Shown here: positions 25,034 through 33,463 of the stretch, in pieces
Layout: every line of letters begins with the position of its first letter
How positions within the stretch are numbered: position 1 is the first letter of the stretch
Source: JABSOG01 sp041583135
Lineage (GTDB): Bacteria; Pseudomonadota; Gammaproteobacteria; Enterobacterales; Alteromonadaceae
DNA length: 51,961 nucleotides
NCBI GenBank assembly: GCA_041583135.1
Contig: JBFHGJ010000033.1
Coordinates: forward strand, 1 to 51,961
Direction of reading: 5' to 3'
Notes under the pieces: model-generated
Database searches by the model: none
Seen by the model: the letters and a program-made list of their open reading frames with translations, nothing else
What the model was told of the DNA's origin: nothing
Position numbers and translations under genes: made by a program

Positions 25034-26632
25034 ATGAAAAACTACCGTACAGAAATCAACAAAGCGCTCGATTCAATTGCCGCTAAAGGCCCGAGCTGGA
25101 GTGCCATCTCTCCTGAGTATGTCGCCAGAATGCGCTTGCAAAACCGCTTTTTAAGCGGCATCGACATCGCCAAGTACACCGCCAGAATCATGCGCGAAGA
25201 TATGGCCGCCTATGATGCCGACCCTAGTCAATACACTCAATCTTTAGGCTGTTGGCACGGCTTTATCGGTCAGCAAAAAATGATCTCGATTAAGAAGCAC
25301 TTTGAACAAACCAAAGGCCGCTATTTGTACTTGTCCGGTTGGATGATTGCCGCACTTCGCTCGGAGTTTGGTCCACTGCCCGACCAATCGATGCACGAAA
25401 AAACCTCAGTGCCAGCACTGATTGAAGAACTCTACAGCTTTTTAAAGCAGGCCGATGCCCGTGAGCTCAATCACTTGTTTATGGAATTGGATAAGGCCGA
25501 TGGTGCCAGCGATAACGTCAAAGCACAGGCCATTCGCAACCAAATCGATAACTTTCAAACCCATGTGGTGCCAATTATTGCCGATATTGATGCCGGTTTC
25601 GGTAATGAAGAAGCCACCTACCTGCTCGCCAAAAAAATGATCGAAGCAGGCGCCTGTTGTATTCAAATTGAAAATCAGGTGTCCGATGCCAAACAATGCG
25701 GCCACCAAGACGGCAAAGTCACCGTACCTCACGAAGATTTTCTCGCTAAAATCAACGCCGTACGCTACGCCTTTATGGAGCTTGGTGTTGAAGACGGTGT
25801 GATCGTTGCCCGCACCGACTCTTTGGGCGCAGGTCTTACACAAAAAATTCCAGTCTCGAGCGATCCGGGCGACCTCGCCGAGCAATACAACGAGTTTATC
25901 GACGGCGAAGAGGTGACCGATTTAAATCAGGTTAAACCCGGCGATCTGCTACTGCGTCAACAGGACAAACTGATCAAGCCAACTCGCCTTGCCAATGGCC
26001 TGATCCGCTTCAAACCCGGCAGCGGCGAAGACAGGGTCGTGCTAGATTGCATCGCGTCACTTCAACAAGGTGCCGATCTTTTGTGGATTGAAACGGAAAA
26101 GCCCCATCTTGGCCAAATTGCCGGCATGATCAACCGTATTCGTCAAGTGGTGCCTAATGCCAAGCTGGTATACAACAACAGCCCATCATTCAACTGGACC
26201 TTGAATTTCCGTCAGCAAGTCTTTGATATCTGGCAAGCCGAAGGTTGGGATCTGAGCGGCTACGAAAGAGACAACCTGATGAGCAGTCAATATGATGACA
26301 GTGAACTGGCAGCACAAGCCGACGAGAAGATCCGCAGCTTCCAAAAAGATGCCGCCGAGCAAGCCGGCATTTTCCATCATCTGATCACTTTGCCGACCTA
26401 TCACACGGCAGCTTTGTCTACTGACAACTTGGCCAAAGACTACTTTGGCGAACAGGGTATGCTGGCCTATGTTAAAAATGTGCAAAGACAAGAGATCAGA
26501 CAAGGACTTGCCTGTGTTAAACATCAGGATATGTCAGGCTCTAATATTGGCGACGAGCACAAAGGCTACTTCAGTGGTGAGCAGGCCCTTAAAGCTGCCG
26601 GAAAAGACAACACCATGAATCAATTTGGTTAA
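25034..26632 (+). CDS. aceA: Isocitrate lyase (long, Pseudomonas-type)
   Basis: The 532-residue enzyme splits isocitrate into glyoxylate and succinate. The catalytic loop K-Q-C-G-H-Q with Cys222 is intact (the classical form is K-K-C-G-H; the K-Q form is normal in this long subfamily). I-I-A-D-I-D-A-G-F-G-N binds Mg and substrate, and Y-N-N-S-P-S-F-N-W closes the active site. It is about 100 residues longer than E. coli AceA because of an insertion (about 285-330), as in the Pseudomonas enzyme. It lies 56 bp after the malate-synthase-like gene with its own AGGA ribosome binding site, so it is probably co-transcribed, and it is followed by a strong terminator. Confidence 0.95.
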   Translation: MKNYRTEINKALDSIAAKGPSWSAISPEYVARMRLQNRFLSGIDIAKYTARIMREDMAAYDADPSQYTQSLGCWHGFIGQQKMISIKKHFEQTKGRYLYLSGWMIAALRSEFGPLPDQSMHEKTSVPALIEELYSFLKQADARELNHLFMELDKADGASDNVKAQAIRNQIDNFQTHVVPIIADIDAGFGNEEATYLLAKKMIEAGACCIQIENQVSDAKQCGHQDGKVTVPHEDFLAKINAVRYAFMELGVEDGVIVARTDSLGAGLTQKIPVSSDPGDLAEQYNEFIDGEEVTDLNQVKPGDLLLRQQDKLIKPTRLANGLIRFKPGSGEDRVVLDCIASLQQGADLLWIETEKPHLGQIAGMINRIRQVVPNAKLVYNNSPSFNWTLNFRQQVFDIWQAEGWDLSGYERDNLMSSQYDDSELAAQADEKIRSFQKDAAEQAGIFHHLITLPTYHTAALSTDNLAKDYFGEQGMLAYVKNVQRQEIRQGLACVKHQDMSGSNIGDEHKGYFSGEQALKAAGKDNTMNQFG

Positions 26633-26677
26633 ATAGCCATAAAGGCCATGGCAAAAGAGCCCAACATGGCAACGCCG

Positions 26678-26714
26678 AAAAGCCAGCTTATCCAAGTGAT
26701 AATCTGGCTTTTTT
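26678..26714 (+). terminator. Rho-independent terminator after isocitrate lyase
   Basis: AAAGCCAG and CTGGCTTT form an 8-bp stem. After one mismatch, an inner TTATC/GATAA stem extends it. Six T residues follow on the plus strand. The reverse reading ends CTGGCTTTTCGG, so it may also end the convergent fimbrial operon. Confidence 0.85.
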
Positions 26715-26756
26715 CATTGGCTGATCATGCACTGCCAAGTGCCAAAATAAAAGGCT

Positions 26757-27251
26757 CTAGTTATAGCTGACCGTTACGGTAATGGTATCGCTATAATCAC
26801 CTGCATAATCCAAACCGTTGGATTTAGGCGTGATCTTAAGCGTGTGACCGGCGGTTGTTCCGCTTGAATCGCTACCGGCCGTGGTGTTGCTGGCCGTATA
26901 TTCATTGCTCAAATCGACTGCGCTGGCCAGCGCGCCAACATCTAAGGTATAGCCGATTTTCTTATCACCTGACACCAAAAAACCGCTATTGGCAGAGGCA
27001 TATTTGGTGGTCGCACTACGACCGGTATTACACCAAACTTCTAAAGTACCAATCTCTTGAGTCGCGTTATTCTCATCAAGTACGATAGACTGCGCATTAA
27101 GACTGGCAACACTTTTCACTTTACACATCGGCTCAATAGTACCACCGATATTGAAAACAGCAGTATTGGTGTCAGATACACTAATATTGGCAGTCGCTGT
27201 CATTGAGGCCAATACACTAGCGGCAACGATTGTTTTGATTAATGTTTTCAT
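26757..27251 (-). CDS. Fimbrial major-subunit-like protein, copy 1
   Basis: This 164-residue exported protein has a signal peptide (residues 1 to about 21, ending T-A-N-A-type). The mature part is rich in S, T, A, N and G with two cysteines (M-C-K-V and V-W-C-N) that can form the single disulfide of a pilin fold. The C-terminus ends in alternating strand residues (I-T-V-T-V-S-Y-N). About three-quarters of its residues are identical, without gaps, to the copy at 28258-28752 by my hand count. The segments around the cysteines and the C-terminus are nearly invariant; the signal peptide and two surface-like stretches differ. It is the distal gene of a chaperone-usher locus and is probably a structural pilin. 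Confidence 0.75.
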   Translation of the reverse strand: MKTLIKTIVAASVLASMTATANISVSDTNTAVFNIGGTIEPMCKVKSVASLNAQSIVLDENNATQEIGTLEVWCNTGRSATTKYASANSGFLVSGDKKIGYTLDVGALASAVDLSNEYTASNTTAGSDSSGTTAGHTLKITPKSNGLDYAGDYSDTITVTVSYN

Positions 27252-27651
27252 AGGGCGTTGTTTTCCTGTCTGCTAACGGTCACTGCTCGTTTTGCTGTAG
27301 GCAATTTCGACGGACCATGTAAGATTTTTGCTACTGCCCGATTAAAAAGCAAAAATAATACCAACAGTTAAAATTAACTTTTAAATAAAAATAATATTGT
27401 TATTTATCAAAAATATAAATTAAATTCCTAATGAAAAACGAGTGTTAATCTCATCATTTCATTCAACAACTCAAAAACAATCACTGTTTTTTGACACGCC
27501 TACGGCAAGTCTTTGCCGCAACGAAGCGGCATCAGATGTTAACTTTTTTGCTGGCCTAAACAGCGCTCTTGTTATATATTGCGCCTCTCACAAGCCGTTT
27601 GTTTTTTAAACGACTTAGGACGTTATTTTCGGATATACAGTAGGAGATGGA
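27252..27651. other. Divergent intergenic region with alternative hairpins
   Basis: These 400 bp are AT-rich and hold the promoters of the subunit gene (minus) and the pilin-tail membrane protein gene (plus). Two overlapping stems are possible and exclude each other: CGGCAA/TTGCCG (27503-27508 with 27513-27518) and GCCGC/GCGGC (27515-27519 with 27526-27530). No gene is seen. Confidence 0.5.
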
Positions 27652-28068
27652 ATGAGTAACGAAAATATCTATGAAGCCCCCAAATCGTCAGACAATCTAC
27701 GCGAAACCTTAATGTCGGATAACAACTCCGGTATAGGCGCAGACACCTATCCTGAGGGTGTTGCCGGGTGGAGCTGGGGGGCCTTTTTCTTTAGTTGGAT
27801 CTGGGGTCTGTTCAACGGCACTTATATTGCGCTGTTGGCACTGGTGCCATATGCCGGTTTTTTTGTCTCCATTTGGATGGGCATCAGTGGCAGAAAAATG
27901 GCTTGGCGCAATAAACGTTGGGCCAGTGTCGAACACTTTCAGCGAGTCCAACGGCGCTGGTCCATTGCCGCAGGTATCTTCTTCGGTATCGCCGTGGTAG
28001 GCATTCTCGCAGCAATTGCTTTACCGGCCTACCAAGGCTATATGGATGCAGCTGCCGCAGCGCAATAA
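27652..28068 (+). CDS. Small membrane protein with a pilin-like C-terminal tail
   Basis: I cannot name a family with confidence. The 138-residue protein has a polar N-terminus (about 1-40). Two hydrophobic segments lie around W-S-W-G-A-F-F-F-S-W-I-W-G and L-L-A-L-V-P-Y-A-G-F-F, joined to a basic stretch (R-K-M-A-W-R-N-K-R-W) resembling DUF2628-like small membrane proteins. A third helix at the C-terminus reads V-G-I-L-A-A-I-A-L-P-A-Y-Q-G-Y-M, which copies the end of the type IV pilin N-terminal helix. There is no prepilin cleavage site before it. The gene runs against the fimbrial operon and separates its two subunit genes, and it ends at a strong terminator. Confidence 0.7.
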   Translation: MSNENIYEAPKSSDNLRETLMSDNNSGIGADTYPEGVAGWSWGAFFFSWIWGLFNGTYIALLALVPYAGFFVSIWMGISGRKMAWRNKRWASVEHFQRVQRRWSIAAGIFFGIAVVGILAAIALPAYQGYMDAAAAAQ

Positions 28069-28146
28069 AAAACCAATATATTGGGATTGCTAATGAGGCT
28101 GCTAACGAATGTTCCCGACAGCCTAGGCATACAATCTATCCGCTGA

Positions 28147-28190
28147 ATATAAAAAAAAGCTCTCGCCACATCGAGAGCTTTTTTATATTC
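28147..28190. terminator. Bidirectional rho-independent terminator
   Basis: GCTCTCG (28159-28165) and CGAGAGC (28172-28178) form a 7-bp stem with a 6-base loop. It is flanked by eight A on the left and six T on the right, so the stem can extend through A-T pairs. It can end the plus-strand membrane protein gene and, in reverse, the minus-strand subunit gene. Confidence 0.88.
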
Positions 28191-28257
28191 AATACCCGCA
28201 TCCTGTCAACAACGAGCATTTCAGCATGGGAGCCAACCACAATTGGCTCTTAGAGAT

Positions 28258-28752
28258 TTAGTTGTAGCTAACGGTCACAGTGATCACATCAGAGTAAGAA
28301 CCGGCTTGGTCTAAGCCGTTTGATTTGGTGGTGATCTTAAGGGCATGTGACTTAGTAGTACCGTTTCTATCAGTACCAGCATCAGTGGTGCTGGCAGTGT
28401 AATCGTTGGCAAGGTCAACAGCGCTGGCAAAGCTACCGACATCCAAGGTATAGCCGATTCTGTTGTCGCCACTCACCAAGAAGCCGTTGTTTTGTGAACT
28501 GTATTTAGTGGTCGCGCTACGGCCGGTGTTACACCAAACTTCCAAAGAACCGATCTCTTGAGTGGCATTGTTTTCATCGAGAGTTAAAGCGCTAGCATCG
28601 GCACTGGCGGTGCTTTTTACTTTACACATAGGTTCAATGGTGCCACCAAAACGAAACTCAGCCTGATTAGAATCGCTCACACTGATGTTGGCGTTGGCTG
28701 ACAAAGAGGTCAATAAGGCGCTGGCGACGATGGTTTTAACTAAAGTTTTCAT
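28258..28752 (-). CDS. Fimbrial major-subunit-like protein, copy 2
   Basis: This 164-residue paralogue of the 26757-27251 protein has the same length, cysteine positions, central core (L-D-E-N-N-A-T-Q-E-I-G) and C-terminal strand. The signal peptide ends S-A-N-A. It is closest to the usher and tip genes, 175 bp after the 290-residue tip-like gene, and has an AGGA ribosome binding site. The duplicated pair may give two alternative shafts or a shaft plus adaptor. A terminator lies beyond its stop, so the distal copy probably has its own promoter. Confidence 0.75.
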   Translation of the reverse strand: MKTLVKTIVASALLTSLSANANISVSDSNQAEFRFGGTIEPMCKVKSTASADASALTLDENNATQEIGSLEVWCNTGRSATTKYSSQNNGFLVSGDNRIGYTLDVGSFASAVDLANDYTASTTDAGTDRNGTTKSHALKITTKSNGLDQAGSYSDVITVTVSYN

Positions 28753-28927
28753 AATGATTTATCCTGTATGCAATGTCTTTATTTTTGTCGCTCGGTTTTA
28801 ATGATGTTGTATCGACGACATTTACTGTTTTATTTGATGACAGACTAAATGCAACACAGATGCCAAACTGGCAAAAAAAATCTAAAAAACTTCAAGTCAA
28901 TTTAAAATAACATTATATATCAATTAG

Positions 28928-29800
28928 TTAGTAAGGATAAATTGTTAGAGACAAATTGTCCTGATAGTGACCAGCAGGCTTAAATTCGACATTCCCCAGC
29001 TCTAAAGAAAAACCAAACCACGTATTTTTGACGCCGTTGGAAAAGCCATAACGCAGCCACAACACTTCCGACGACGGAATTTTGACATTATCAAACTCAA
29101 TGGTGTAATCAATCAGCGCCTTTTTGTTACTTTGATGACGCATACCGTTAAATTCTGAATCAAGCACAATGTCATAGGCACTGTTGCTCAGCACCTTGAT
29201 GCCCCAGTCAAATCGGCTGTAGCTCTTAAGTTCGCCCAAATCAATTTGGTAGTCGCCATTGCTGCCTTGCACCTTCCCTTGTGACGCGCTATCTAACTCA
29301 ATTGAGATCTTCGGCTCGGAGTAATAGGTCAAATCCACATATTGCTCATCAACCACATAACCATTAGACATCAACAACACCCGCACCCGGCCGAAGTAAT
29401 AACCAGAGGGAAACAGACTATAGTGTGTCAGCTTAACCCACAGTTGGGTCAACCTTTCATTGAGATCCACTTTCCATAATCCCCGCTTGCCTTTGATCTG
29501 CTTATATTGGCTGTTGACCAACTGACCTTTTTTGTCGATGCCCGGCCCCCAAAACATAATGCGATTGCTCCAAATCGCATCTATCCAAATCTCATCGGCA
29601 CAGTCGAGCATATTGTTCGACACCTGAATTTTCAGCGGCACAAAGGCACTGACCTTCTTGTCGAACTGCTCTTGAACATCCGCCGGATCAGAGGTTACCA
29701 GCATATTGCCGTGACAACCGTAGGACCAGTCCGCCGCAACCGCCGGAATGGCACTTAGCCAACATACCGCCAGCAGTGTTCTCATTACAATCTTCATCAT
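28928..29800 (-). CDS. Exported protein of the chaperone-usher locus, probable tip/minor subunit
   Basis: The 290-residue protein has a signal peptide (about 1-23, ending A-V-A). It is rich in aromatic residues (W, Y, F), as expected for beta structure and ligand contact, and ends in an alternating strand (L-S-L-T-I-Y-P-Y) that could be the donor or chaperone-binding strand. Only two cysteines are in the mature part (Y-G-C-H-G and L-D-C-A-D). The gene starts 2 bp after the usher stop, so it is co-translated with the usher. Position and length suggest the tip adhesin; I do not recognise the sequence itself. Confidence 0.6.
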   Translation of the reverse strand: MMKIVMRTLLAVCWLSAIPAVAADWSYGCHGNMLVTSDPADVQEQFDKKVSAFVPLKIQVSNNMLDCADEIWIDAIWSNRIMFWGPGIDKKGQLVNSQYKQIKGKRGLWKVDLNERLTQLWVKLTHYSLFPSGYYFGRVRVLLMSNGYVVDEQYVDLTYYSEPKISIELDSASQGKVQGSNGDYQIDLGELKSYSRFDWGIKVLSNSAYDIVLDSEFNGMRHQSNKKALIDYTIEFDNVKIPSSEVLWLRYGFSNGVKNTWFGFSLELGNVEFKPAGHYQDNLSLTIYPY

Positions 29801-29802
29801 AT

Positions 29803-32211
29803 TTATGGTTTAACTTCTAGTTGAATATCACCAATATCTATAAAGCGCAGCTCAGTGTCATCCACCGTAAACTCGCCGAGAAGTCCCTCTATTTCAAGGG
29901 TAAAGGTGCCGCTACCAATACCTTCGACCACAAAGCGCCCTGCCCTGTTGGTAAAAAATGTCTTGCTAAATTCATGCCCGGTTTGTTTGACAATGCCTCT
30001 TTTAAGTGCGACCGGCTGGCCTTTATCATCAAGCAATACGCCCATCACGGTATAAGAAAATGCAGAGCCGACCTGCACTACATGACCTGTGGTAGCGCCT
30101 CCGGCGATATTATAAGCGCCCGGTCCCCAGTCGTAGCCTAAAGGCGCATCAGGCACATCAATATTGAAATGGCTGGGATTATAGGCACTGCCGAGGCTGA
30201 CTAAGGCGCCAAACCAGCCGCCGGTTTGCGTTTGCGCTTTGTTTTGACGGTTTACATTCACTAGCACCGGCACTTTACCTAAGCTTTTATGTTTATTGAG
30301 CACCACAAAAGGAGCTGTCACATTGGTGCCCACCCCAACCTGCCCATCGGCCAAACCAATGCTGGTCGATAAATTGACGCTCATGTTGGCACGATCAACT
30401 TGACCATCACGCTTGGTATTGTCGATATTGATGTCTGTTCTGATTGCTCTGGCGGTATAACTGCCTCTGAGCTGTTCACGACCAAAGCCATTGCCTTTTT
30501 CAGCACTGAGTTCGTAACCATAATCTCCAAGGTAATTACGATTGACCTTAGTATGTGTGGCATTGAAGGTTTCATTACGACTGGTATAACGGAGCCGCTG
30601 CCGAGTGCCGTCTTTGGTATCGTACAAGCTCCAAGTAAAATTGAGAAAGAAGCGTTTACCATCGGCAGCAAGTGCACTTTGTCCACTACTGTAACTATAG
30701 CCAAAGCTGACATTCAGCCCCTCATAGCGCCAGTTCCCCTGAGCAGTTAACTCTTTGCTTTTATTATCAAACGCATCGAGTTTTAGCGCGCCGAACAGCC
30801 CCACGTCGATATGGTCGTTGAGATAATAGCTGTAGTCGAGGTTTACACGGCGTTCACTTATTTGCTGACTGCCGAGCTGCCAAGGGGTGGTACTGAAATC
30901 TTGCTTGTAATGATAACCCAAGCGCAAATTGGGCGAACCGAAGTTGGATTGACCAAAAACACTGTGCTCTGATTCGAGTGAAAATGCCAAACCGGTCTCG
31001 GTCTCACCTTGGCTTTGCGACAAGCGCATCGACACATTGCCCCAGCGAGCGCCGGTTGTCGCACTAACGCCCCAAATACCGCCCGCTTTGCTCGCGGCGC
31101 CGTTGACACCAACAGTCAAGGCATCGCTCCAACCGTATTCGTAGCTGCCGCTGAGCAAGTAGCTGGCGTCATAATGATAGACATTTGCCAAAACCGTGCT
31201 TGGCCGACCTAACACCAAGGCATAGTCGCTCAGCCCTTCGCTCAACAACTGCGCATTGTAGTGCTTGGCAAAGTCAAACTCTTGTACTTCTCCGTCATTG
31301 TAAGTTGCCACAATACGAATTTGATTGCTGCCAGAGGTCAGAGGCAAGTCATTGATATTGTATCTGCCGGGTTTGAGCCTTACCCGAGAGAGCATAAAGC
31401 CATTGACAAACACTTCAATGGTGGCGTAACGAGGCAACACAAAAACCTGTGAGTTGCCCGGGGTCAAATTGCGTTGCGGTTGCAATTGACCATAAGCACT
31501 TTCGATAGCAACACCACCGAGTTGATAACTGCCAAGATGTCCCACCACACGATTTTGCGTATCGCCAAAACTTATTCGCCGCGGCTTGTCAGGCGCATCG
31601 ATAAACAACAGCCAATCGCCACGATAACGCTCAAAGCGACCATCACTGCTATCGTCGGCGAAAACCGCGCCGCTAAAATTGACCCCATCGCCTCCGCCGA
31701 TATTCCCCTTCATCAACCATTCCATACGGGTATCATAGCTTTGGTTGTTATTGCTGCGCCGATGGTTGAGATTGAAGTTATTGAGCCAAGCCCACCCGGC
31801 TGCGCCTTGCGGCTCAACGACATATTTAAGCTTACCGTAGGTTAAAGAGTCTGTCGCCATGGCCTTTTCTGATAGGACCATTTCCAGCACCATATCCTGC
31901 GCTAAAAAGGTTAAGCTGACCCCCTGCTCACCAAGCTCAGCCACCGTCACTGGCCGCTCACCCAGCCCCTTAAGCCAATTTAAAACGCTGGGGCTTAATT
32001 GCTTTTTGAGTTTGTCCGCCAGTTCATCCGCTTTTAGCGAGTGCAATGCAAAGTTTTCAAGCCCGGCACTTAATTGCGCCACCTCGGCATCGTTAAGCCG
32101 CAGCGGAAAATCCATATAAAACACTTCGCTACGGGCAGCACTTGCCCATAACAATGCAACACCACACACAGCGCCGTACCAGCGCCGTCGGTTGAATGAG
32201 AAAAACGGCAA
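29803..32211 (-). CDS. Outer-membrane usher of a chaperone-usher pilus
   Basis: The usher translocates and assembles pilin subunits across the outer membrane. It has an N-terminal domain (F-P-L-R-L-N-D-A-E), a barrel with many Y/N/G strands, a plug-like region, and a C-terminal domain with a carboxypeptidase-regulatory-like strand set (V-A-L-K-R-G-I-V, F-F-T-N-R-A-G-R-F). The frame is open as far as 32490, but the part before 32211 lies inside the chaperone gene and looks non-coding. I chose the TTG at 32209-32211 because it gives a good signal peptide (basic N-R-R-R, then hydrophobic, then A-A-R-S) and 802 residues. This start is not certain. It overlaps the chaperone start region only by proximity, beginning 11 bp past the chaperone stop. 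Confidence 0.8.
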   Translation of the reverse strand: MPFFSFNRRRWYGAVCGVALLWASAARSEVFYMDFPLRLNDAEVAQLSAGLENFALHSLKADELADKLKKQLSPSVLNWLKGLGERPVTVAELGEQGVSLTFLAQDMVLEMVLSEKAMATDSLTYGKLKYVVEPQGAAGWAWLNNFNLNHRRSNNNQSYDTRMEWLMKGNIGGGDGVNFSGAVFADDSSDGRFERYRGDWLLFIDAPDKPRRISFGDTQNRVVGHLGSYQLGGVAIESAYGQLQPQRNLTPGNSQVFVLPRYATIEVFVNGFMLSRVRLKPGRYNINDLPLTSGSNQIRIVATYNDGEVQEFDFAKHYNAQLLSEGLSDYALVLGRPSTVLANVYHYDASYLLSGSYEYGWSDALTVGVNGAASKAGGIWGVSATTGARWGNVSMRLSQSQGETETGLAFSLESEHSVFGQSNFGSPNLRLGYHYKQDFSTTPWQLGSQQISERRVNLDYSYYLNDHIDVGLFGALKLDAFDNKSKELTAQGNWRYEGLNVSFGYSYSSGQSALAADGKRFFLNFTWSLYDTKDGTRQRLRYTSRNETFNATHTKVNRNYLGDYGYELSAEKGNGFGREQLRGSYTARAIRTDINIDNTKRDGQVDRANMSVNLSTSIGLADGQVGVGTNVTAPFVVLNKHKSLGKVPVLVNVNRQNKAQTQTGGWFGALVSLGSAYNPSHFNIDVPDAPLGYDWGPGAYNIAGGATTGHVVQVGSAFSYTVMGVLLDDKGQPVALKRGIVKQTGHEFSKTFFTNRAGRFVVEGIGSGTFTLEIEGLLGEFTVDDTELRFIDIGDIQLEVKP

Positions 32212-32221
32212 AAGCCCGGCG

Positions 32222-32932
32222 CTACTGATTGTGATTTTCAAATAGATTAACCATGCTGACCGAACTAACCCCTTTACCTTCAAGTAGCGGCGCCAAATCG
32301 AGCTTTTTATGATGGCCCGGCATAATAAAGCGACCATTTGAGATCTTTTGCAGCTCAGGCCATTCAATAACTTTGGCGCCATCGTCGAAGTGATAGGCAA
32401 AGTGCGACAAATCAAGCACCCTTTTACCTTCATTGGCGATGGTAAAATAACAGGCCTGCTCGGGCTTTTGACATTGCAAAGTACCAACATTCACCGCATC
32501 GACTCCCTTTGGCGTAACAAACACCAAGGTGGCGAAATTAAACATCATCTTCACCCCGGTTTGCGCCTGCTTATCGTCACTGACCGGAAGCTGTTTAAAG
32601 ATAATGCGATAAGATTCGGTTTGCTCAAGCTTGGGACTGCCCAAATACTTGGCGCGGAAGATCTGATATCCCCCGGCGGGCACCTCAATTTGCGGCGGCA
32701 ATACCAAAAATGATTTCTCGGCAGGCACCAGCACTTCTTTTTGAGACTCGTCAAACGTACGACGCATCACCTCCACTTCAACCGGCAATGGCGTATTGCC
32801 GGGGTTTTGTAAACGATAGGTGATCATCGATTTCTTCCCGGCCGACTCAATTTCAACAATCATTGGTTGAACCTGATAGGCCAACGATGGCAGGGCAATA
32901 GATAATAGGACAAAAAACAAAAGGTTTCGCAT
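32222..32932 (-). CDS. Periplasmic pilus chaperone (PapD-like)
   Basis: The 236-residue chaperone has a signal peptide M-R-N-L-L-F-F-V-L-L-S-I-A-L-P-S-L-A. Two Ig-like domains follow: V-Q-P-M-I-V-E-I opens strand A1, Y-R-L-Q-N-P-G-N-T-P-L is the early hairpin, and Y-R-I-I-F-K-Q-L-P is the conserved F1-G1 region. The upstream ATG at 32974 has no ribosome binding site; the internal ATG at 32932 has AAGAG 7 bases before it and directly opens the signal peptide, so it is preferred. It is the first gene of the locus, followed by usher, tip and subunit genes. Confidence 0.85.
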   Translation of the reverse strand: MRNLLFFVLLSIALPSLAYQVQPMIVEIESAGKKSMITYRLQNPGNTPLPVEVEVMRRTFDESQKEVLVPAEKSFLVLPPQIEVPAGGYQIFRAKYLGSPKLEQTESYRIIFKQLPVSDDKQAQTGVKMMFNFATLVFVTPKGVDAVNVGTLQCQKPEQACYFTIANEGKRVLDLSHFAYHFDDGAKVIEWPELQKISNGRFIMPGHHKKLDLAPLLEGKGVSSVSMVNLFENHNQ

Positions 32933-33091
32933 CAACAAGCTCTTAACGATAAGCAAGTAAAAAGGTGCAACCATTTTAGCGTCAGCCAGATTTAATAAAA
33001 GGTTTAAATGCGCATACTGCTCAGTTTTGCCGACACAAAGACCCTAACGCCGACAAAAAACCATCCATCACTCCAGCGTGATATCTTCTAC

Positions 33092-33194
33092 GTACCTTAA
33101 AAAAAAGTGTCAGACACCATTCCCCGTTCTATCTACGCTTTTTTGCAACCTGTTGACTTTACGCTAAGTCCCTATAATTTTAGTGTCTGACACC
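33092..33194. repeat. Inverted pair of GTGTCWGACAC repeats, locus 4
   Basis: The left copy (33092-33118) is GTACCTT, eight A, GTGTCAGACACC, almost the same 27-mer as at 1373 and 1450. The right copy (33183-33194) is the inverted core GTGTCTGACACC. The core copies are separated by 64 bp. This is the best-preserved unit of the family and has no gene within it. Confidence 0.75.
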
Positions 33195-33463
33195 ATGGTT
33201 TGAAACTTTGCTGTTGATTGGGAGCAGACTGAGTGGCCTCCGGCAGCAGCTTTAGGTATCGAAACCGGCCTTGTCACGACTATTGACCACAAAACCAAAA
33301 TGAGACTTTTAGGCCCTTGGCCAAACTGTGCGCCTAGAGCGTCAATTTGTGCACCTTTAATCATCTGTAACAACGCCAGTAAATAGCTGTTTATGAGCAC
33401 TTTGGGCGTGCAATTTTCAAACGCCAATAGGGTTTGTGCCACAAGCGCGTTACAGCTCAACAC
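33164..33463 (-). CDS. Possible small orphan ORF
   Basis: The open frame of 99 residues has no recognised family. It is moderately hydrophobic in the first half and proline/alanine-rich in the middle. Its last codons read into the right arm of the GTGTCTGACAC repeat. I see no strong ribosome binding site. It is listed because it does not lie opposite a real gene, but it may be non-coding or a remnant of something longer. Confidence 0.2.
   Translation of the reverse strand: MLSCNALVAQTLLAFENCTPKVLINSYLLALLQMIKGAQIDALGAQFGQGPKSLILVLWSIVVTRPVSIPKAAAGGHSVCSQSTAKFQTMVSDTKIIGT

Noticed and set aside
25442..25885. 147-codon minus-strand frame opposite isocitrate lyase
   Set aside because: It is antisense to a highly conserved enzyme gene and has no motif of its own.
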